A stretch of 8,972 nucleotides of DNA from Candidatus Krumholzibacteriia bacterium (GTDB taxonomy: Bacteria; Krumholzibacteriota; Krumholzibacteriia; Krumholzibacteriales; Krumholzibacteriaceae). The notes below the pieces were generated by a model that ran no database searches, was not told the DNA's origin, and saw only the letters and a program-made list of their open reading frames with translations. Position numbers and translations under genes: made by a program. Location: assembly GCA_026387805.1 (NCBI GenBank), contig JAPLKY010000146.1, positions 1 to 8,972 of the forward strand, in the 5' to 3' direction. Below, in pieces: positions 6,301-8,972 of this stretch. The first letter of the stretch is position 1, and each line of letters begins with the position of its first letter.

Positions 6301-6824
6301 AATTCAAGCGCATGACGCTTCTCGTTCATTTCGAGAAGCTCCTCTACGATCCCAGCGAACGGGTCAGGGCCGCGACTGTCAATGCCATCGCCGCGATCGG
6401 CGGCGCTGCGGCGTACGATCTGTGCGCGAGGGCCGTCGAAGACATCGACGAATTCGTCCGGCGAAGGGCCGCTCTCGGCCTCGCGCGGATCGATGAAAGA
6501 AAGGCCCTCGCCGTACTCGGAGAAAAGGCTGCCTCGATCCCCGGACTCGGCTCGTGCGTGAAAGGCCTCCTCTTCGCCGCGGGCACCTCCTACGACGCGT
6601 CGGTCCAGGACGATTCCGTAGCCCGGAGCATCGTCGCCGAGCTCTGTCCCGAAGAAGAGATGCGGCACGCCTTTCACAAATCTCCCGACAAGAGCAGGAG
6701 ACTTCATGCGCTGCGCGTGCTCGAGCTCACCGATCCCGCCGGCGCGCCCGCGCTCGCGGAGCTCGCCCTCAAGGATCCTTCGATCGAAATCAGGGAAGAA
6801 GCGCAGATGTACGCGGGACGATAA
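3306..6824 (+). CDS. Large membrane-anchored HEAT-repeat protein
   Basis: A 1172-aa protein. A hydrophobic helix at residues 10-31 is followed by a basic, helical segment (about 32-108). From about residue 109 to the C-terminus there are tandem helical repeats of roughly 30 residues, by eye some 25-30 units of the PBS-lyase/EZ-HEAT type. The signature D-P-x-x-x-V-R-x-x-A-x-x-A-L-G-x-I recurs many times; examples are D-P-E-V-R near bases 4324 and 6260. Such solenoids bind proteins and have no catalysis of their own. Basic residues after the helix (K32, K35, R47, K48, R50) favour a cytoplasmic array by the positive-inside rule, though not decisively. The start is uncertain: TTG 3297, ATG 3306 and ATG 3318 are all in frame and none has a strong ribosome site. 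The next gene begins two nt after its stop. Co-occurrence with a polysaccharide synthase and a YaiO-like barrel suggests a scaffold or regulator of that machinery, which is inference. Confidence 0.85.
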   Translation: MDRFMGIHHLVIALFVSAALCIVPLIGLIAFKTAKALQSAALEHVVRKNRSLISLIAAEDGAAKTDTIARLDLLKDRLVAEQLIDRAAAAAGRAIGDFREVYDAAGVTDRYLALLEKSKSWKKRAFAAEKLGRIGSAKALPALLSIIRDVTNEDEDVRGAALRALGRIRDERAIPFLIEALGYPDTWLPPRIGEILVSVGDPAIPFLQAELRRNPSEHVRMWSAEILGWLNAASAAAVLGDALSDISPEVRAKAAGALGKIKDDRSVNMLLELLVSDPVPFVRVKASQALGLIGHPAVIDYLINILKDPEWWVRVRAVEALEKLGDKAVAALLPALEDEDPEVRKRAAMALERIGYVEKILDEYGQPEFKGELRKILCLVAEAGIIESLGQKLMTADRPLKKRIVRILGEARVIEAAGPLLELLRETSEWSLKARIIESLGRIGAKEAIPHLVEHLKDEESWVRKAAVDSLGRLEAHDVTDDIARILDDPSPLAREAALEALLLLKSVRHREQIERLLIDPTPRVKQTAIRVMRELDLALNEETALALLTDASEEVQGETIKYFARSGDARRAADIARLLPHSSPSLMKEILAYFAAVPAAGMGVLAGSVKIAGLRPEALGALIEIASRIKSDEAHGFIAGFAGSDDPSIREKALTALARFGMEGNEAAIRSGLSDPAAQVRIAALARIAADPRRELLEFAQALATDPDENVRTALALALGASGLREFAPRASRMLDDASVKVGAGALISLAAFDDASFLETIRARWSLAQIKTAIHSARNDSRFASILELIGRNAAQSNNLEVAFILAENERDFTRDLIGRIKESHDPQVRLKAMEILALLPTGEYLTSILSIMKRDPLAELRVRAMEIVSATGREDERVSAVSSMLVDPSPAVRTRAAELLGGHGTAQALEALFHVLDTSDRRFREVVTTSLSTILADSPEKFAELLKSIPETKTRKLGMTWLLGKTRKRGAMKFLVNLMEDDDPEVRAAAVGALAKFKRMTLLVHFEKLLYDPSERVRAATVNAIAAIGGAAAYDLCARAVEDIDEFVRRRAALGLARIDERKALAVLGEKAASIPGLGSCVKGLLFAAGTSYDASVQDDSVARSIVAELCPEEEMRHAFHKSPDKSRRLHALRVLELTDPAGAPALAELALKDPSIEIREEAQMYAGR

Positions 6825-6826
6825 CT

Positions 6827-8362
6827 ATGGCGAATTTCGAAACCGTATATCACGTCCTCGAAACGTTCTTCATCCTTTATTTCCTTGCCTATAATTCGCT
6901 CAATCTGTTCTTCCTCTTCGTTTCGTTCCGCGATATCCGCCGCAGAACGATTTGCAAGGGATTCGAGGACCTGGATGTCGCCCTGGCATCCCCCATGACG
7001 CCTCCGCTCTCGATCATCGTCCCCGCGTTCAACGAAGAGACGATCATCGCCGATTCCGTGAGAACGTTCCTGAACCTCGAATTTCCCATGCTCGAAGTAA
7101 TCATCGTTAATGACGGCTCCACCGACGCGACCCTCGAGGTTCTCAAGAAGACCTTCGACATGCGGAGGATCGACATCGACTATCTCGATCGAATCGCGAC
7201 GAGGCCCGCGAAGGGCTTTTACGAGGCGAAGGGCAAGCTTCCCGCGCATATATCGAGATTCATCGTGATAGACAAGGATAATGGAGGGCGCGCCGATTCG
7301 GTCAACGCGGGCATCAACGCGTCCCGCTGCCCCTATTTCCTGTCGATCGACGCGGATTCGATTCTCGACGAAACGGCCCTTCTCCAGACGTTTCGGGCGG
7401 TGCTCCAGAATCCCGATATCGTCGGCATCGGCGGCCAGATCGCCATAATAAACGGATGCAAGCTGAACGGCTCCAAGGTCGTCGAGAGAAGAATGCCGAG
7501 AAACAGCCTCGCCCGATTCCAGGTCGTGGAATACATCAGGTCGTTCGCCGTGGGGAGAATCGCGTTCACGAAATACAACGCGCTCATCCTGATATCGGGC
7601 GCCTTCGGCATCTTTCAGAAGGAATTCATTCAGAAGATCGGCGGCTACCTTACCCAATTTCTCGAGTCGAAGATCGTTCGCGAGTTCGGCGGGGTGAAGG
7701 AAGGAACGGTGTGCGAGGACATCGAGCTGACCGTTCGCCTGCAGAGATACATTCGCGAGAAGAAGCTTCGCAAGAAGCTCGCGTTCGCCCCCCATCCGCT
7801 CTGCTGGACGGAGGTGCCCGAAACGCTCTCGAGTCTCTCCAAGCAGCGCAATCGGTGGCAGCGGGGACTCATCGAAACGCTGCGATACCACCGCGTGATG
7901 CTCTTCAACAGGGCATACGGCATCGTCGGCCTCTTTTCCTTTCCGTACTATTTTCTATTCGAGCTGCTCGGCGCTCCAATCGAGTTTCTCGGATACCTCT
8001 GTATGCCCGCGCTGTTCTTCCTCGATGACTTCAATTACACCTACTGCATCCTCTTCTTCGCCTTCTCCATTCTCTATGGAGTGTTCCTCTCGGTCGGCGC
8101 CGTGATCGTCGCCGCATGGCCCGCGAAAACTTCCGAGACCGACGTTTCCGGATCGTCGCTCCTCTATTTCAAGAATCCGAAGGACCTGGCGATTCTGCTT
8201 CTGTACGCGGTTCTGGAGAACTTCGGATACCGGCAGCTCACCGTATGGTGGAGAATACGCGGGACCATCGACTATTTCAGGGGAAAACACGGCTGGGACA
8301 AGTTCGAAAGAAAAGGGTTCGAAACGCAGGACGGGGGCGCATATGTCAGCGCAGCCACGTAG
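6827..8362 (+). CDS. Membrane GT2 glycosyltransferase, processive polysaccharide synthase type
   Basis: A 511-aa integral membrane protein. Residues 10-34 form an N-terminal membrane helix. The GT-A catalytic domain starts with L-S-I-I-V-P-A-F-N-E-E (61-71) and has N-D-G-S-T-D (95-100), D-A-D (175-177, nucleotide-sugar/metal site), C-E-D (296-298, acceptor-side acid region), W-T-E-V-P-E-T (327-333) and Q-R-N-R-W (340-344). This D, D, D, QxxRW set is that of hyaluronan, PgaC/IcaA and cellulose synthases. Several C-terminal hydrophobic segments (about 362-435 and 455-475) would complete the membrane channel. It probably polymerises a UDP-sugar at the inner membrane and exports the chain; the sugar cannot be read from sequence. 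ATG 6827, two nt after the HEAT stop with a weak GGGA eight nt upstream, is chosen; the open frame extends upstream, but only inside the HEAT gene. It overlaps the next gene by 20 bases. E. coli yaiP, also GT2, lies beside yaiO. Confidence 0.9.
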   Translation: MANFETVYHVLETFFILYFLAYNSLNLFFLFVSFRDIRRRTICKGFEDLDVALASPMTPPLSIIVPAFNEETIIADSVRTFLNLEFPMLEVIIVNDGSTDATLEVLKKTFDMRRIDIDYLDRIATRPAKGFYEAKGKLPAHISRFIVIDKDNGGRADSVNAGINASRCPYFLSIDADSILDETALLQTFRAVLQNPDIVGIGGQIAIINGCKLNGSKVVERRMPRNSLARFQVVEYIRSFAVGRIAFTKYNALILISGAFGIFQKEFIQKIGGYLTQFLESKIVREFGGVKEGTVCEDIELTVRLQRYIREKKLRKKLAFAPHPLCWTEVPETLSSLSKQRNRWQRGLIETLRYHRVMLFNRAYGIVGLFSFPYYFLFELLGAPIEFLGYLCMPALFFLDDFNYTYCILFFAFSILYGVFLSVGAVIVAAWPAKTSETDVSGSSLLYFKNPKDLAILLLYAVLENFGYRQLTVWWRIRGTIDYFRGKHGWDKFERKGFETQDGGAYVSAAT

Positions 8363-8972
8363 CATCGCGGAAAAGGCCTGCGTTTGCGCCGCGGCGGTCC
8401 TGATTGCGTTCGGCGCGCTTTCGGGCGCGGCGGCGGCCGAGTTCGCCGTTCGTCCGTATGAATCCTTCTCCGGCTGCTACCTTCTCGATATGGGCGCGCG
8501 CGGAAACGGCCAGAACGCGTATGCGGGAATCCGCTATCGGCCTGACGGGCGCTCGCTCGTATACATGCAGGGCGACTACCTCGCCAGATTCGAGAAGCAG
8601 GAGGTCAAGGTGCTCGGCGGAGCATCCGTAGGATTCGCGCGCACCTGGAATTGCGCGGCGGAGATATCGGTTTCGCCCGGCGCGGAGATGTATCCGACGG
8701 CGACCGCGTGGATAGAGATCGGAAAGGTGGCGGCGAAATCGCTCGTCCTCTACGGCAGAATCAATCATTCGGCGTACCGTAATTCCTCTCTATCCGGGAT
8801 ATCTCTCGCGGGCGAATACTATCCTCCGCGAATCAACTGCGCCGTCATCTCGCGCGCCGCCCTTTCGACAAACGATTTCGGAGTCGTAAGGCGATCGACG
8901 GACGCGGGCGGGCTCCTGAAGATCATCCGATTCATCGGCGAGCGATCGAGAGCTTTCGTCTACGGCGCCGTC
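8343..8972 (+). CDS. YaiO-like outer-membrane beta-barrel (3' end missing)
   Basis: An ATG at 8343, overlapping the end of the glycosyltransferase gene by 20 bases, opens a frame that runs uninterrupted for 210 codons to the window edge. A GGGGG run five nt upstream is a weak ribosome site. Residues 1-32 form a signal peptide (hydrophobic core about 14-26, A-A-A-A before E33). The mature part is a run of amphipathic strands alternating with short turns: Y-A-G-I-R-Y-R then P-D-G-R, later the Gly/Tyr-rich A-G-E-Y-Y-P-P. This pattern and the missing periplasmic repeats resemble the YaiO-type barrel domain, typically about 200-250 residues, and E. coli yaiO also neighbours a GT2 gene. The assignment is by appearance and context, so a different small barrel is possible. 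It likely serves passage, anchoring or modification of the polymer at the outer membrane. Tight overlap implies co-translation with the synthase. Confidence 0.65.
   Translation, partial: MSAQPRSIAEKACVCAAAVLIAFGALSGAAAAEFAVRPYESFSGCYLLDMGARGNGQNAYAGIRYRPDGRSLVYMQGDYLARFEKQEVKVLGGASVGFARTWNCAAEISVSPGAEMYPTATAWIEIGKVAAKSLVLYGRINHSAYRNSSLSGISLAGEYYPPRINCAVISRAALSTNDFGVVRRSTDAGGLLKIIRFIGERSRAFVYGAV

Noticed and set aside
6554..6826. Upstream extension of the glycosyltransferase frame
   Set aside because: It lies wholly inside the HEAT gene in another frame and is Arg-rich; the ATG at 6827 directly precedes a membrane helix.
6704..7891. 395-codon antisense frame over the glycosyltransferase
   Set aside because: A charged, featureless translation; the plus strand holds conserved GT2 motifs across the same bases.
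1..8972. CRISPR array, insertion sequence or phage attachment site
   Set aside because: No regular short repeats with spacers, no transposase and no terminal inverted repeats were seen; the protein-level repeats explain the periodicity.

Overview
The window looks like a chromosomal segment of a Gram-negative, didermic, respiring bacterium with GC-rich coding sequence. The evidence is multiheme c-type cytochromes, two outer-membrane beta-barrel proteins, Sec-type signal peptides and a -24/-12 (sigma-54) promoter candidate. Its style suits metal-reducing or deep-branching anaerobic lineages such as the former Deltaproteobacteria, but nothing here fixes the phylum.

Layout: a divergent gene starts at the extreme left edge on the minus strand (only about 7 codons visible). 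About 340 bases of AT-richer, dyad-rich intergenic DNA follow. Then comes a three-gene cytochrome operon on the plus strand: a 153-aa tetraheme probable lipoprotein (365-826), a 316-aa dodecaheme protein (832-1782) and a 449-aa beta-barrel (1775-3124). A 181-base gap contains a direct repeat, a good sigma-54-type promoter match and a 76-nt dyad able to fold as RNA. A second plus-strand operon follows: a 1172-aa membrane-anchored HEAT-repeat protein (3306-6824), a processive-type GT2 glycosyltransferase (6827-8362) and a YaiO-like outer-membrane barrel (8343 to the right edge, open).

How the genes may work together: the first operon has the order outer-surface cytochrome, periplasmic cytochrome, porin. 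This is the order of mtrC-mtrA-mtrB and is what a porin-cytochrome electron conduit needs, but the parts are small and unlike the classical ones. The dodecaheme protein resolves into four triheme modules, each with exactly three extra histidines, so every heme has a candidate distal ligand. The second operon looks like a polysaccharide synthase, an outer-membrane exit or modification barrel, and a large HEAT scaffold. The working hypothesis is an electron-export conduit placed beside a matrix polysaccharide locus. The link between the two operons is inferred from adjacency only.
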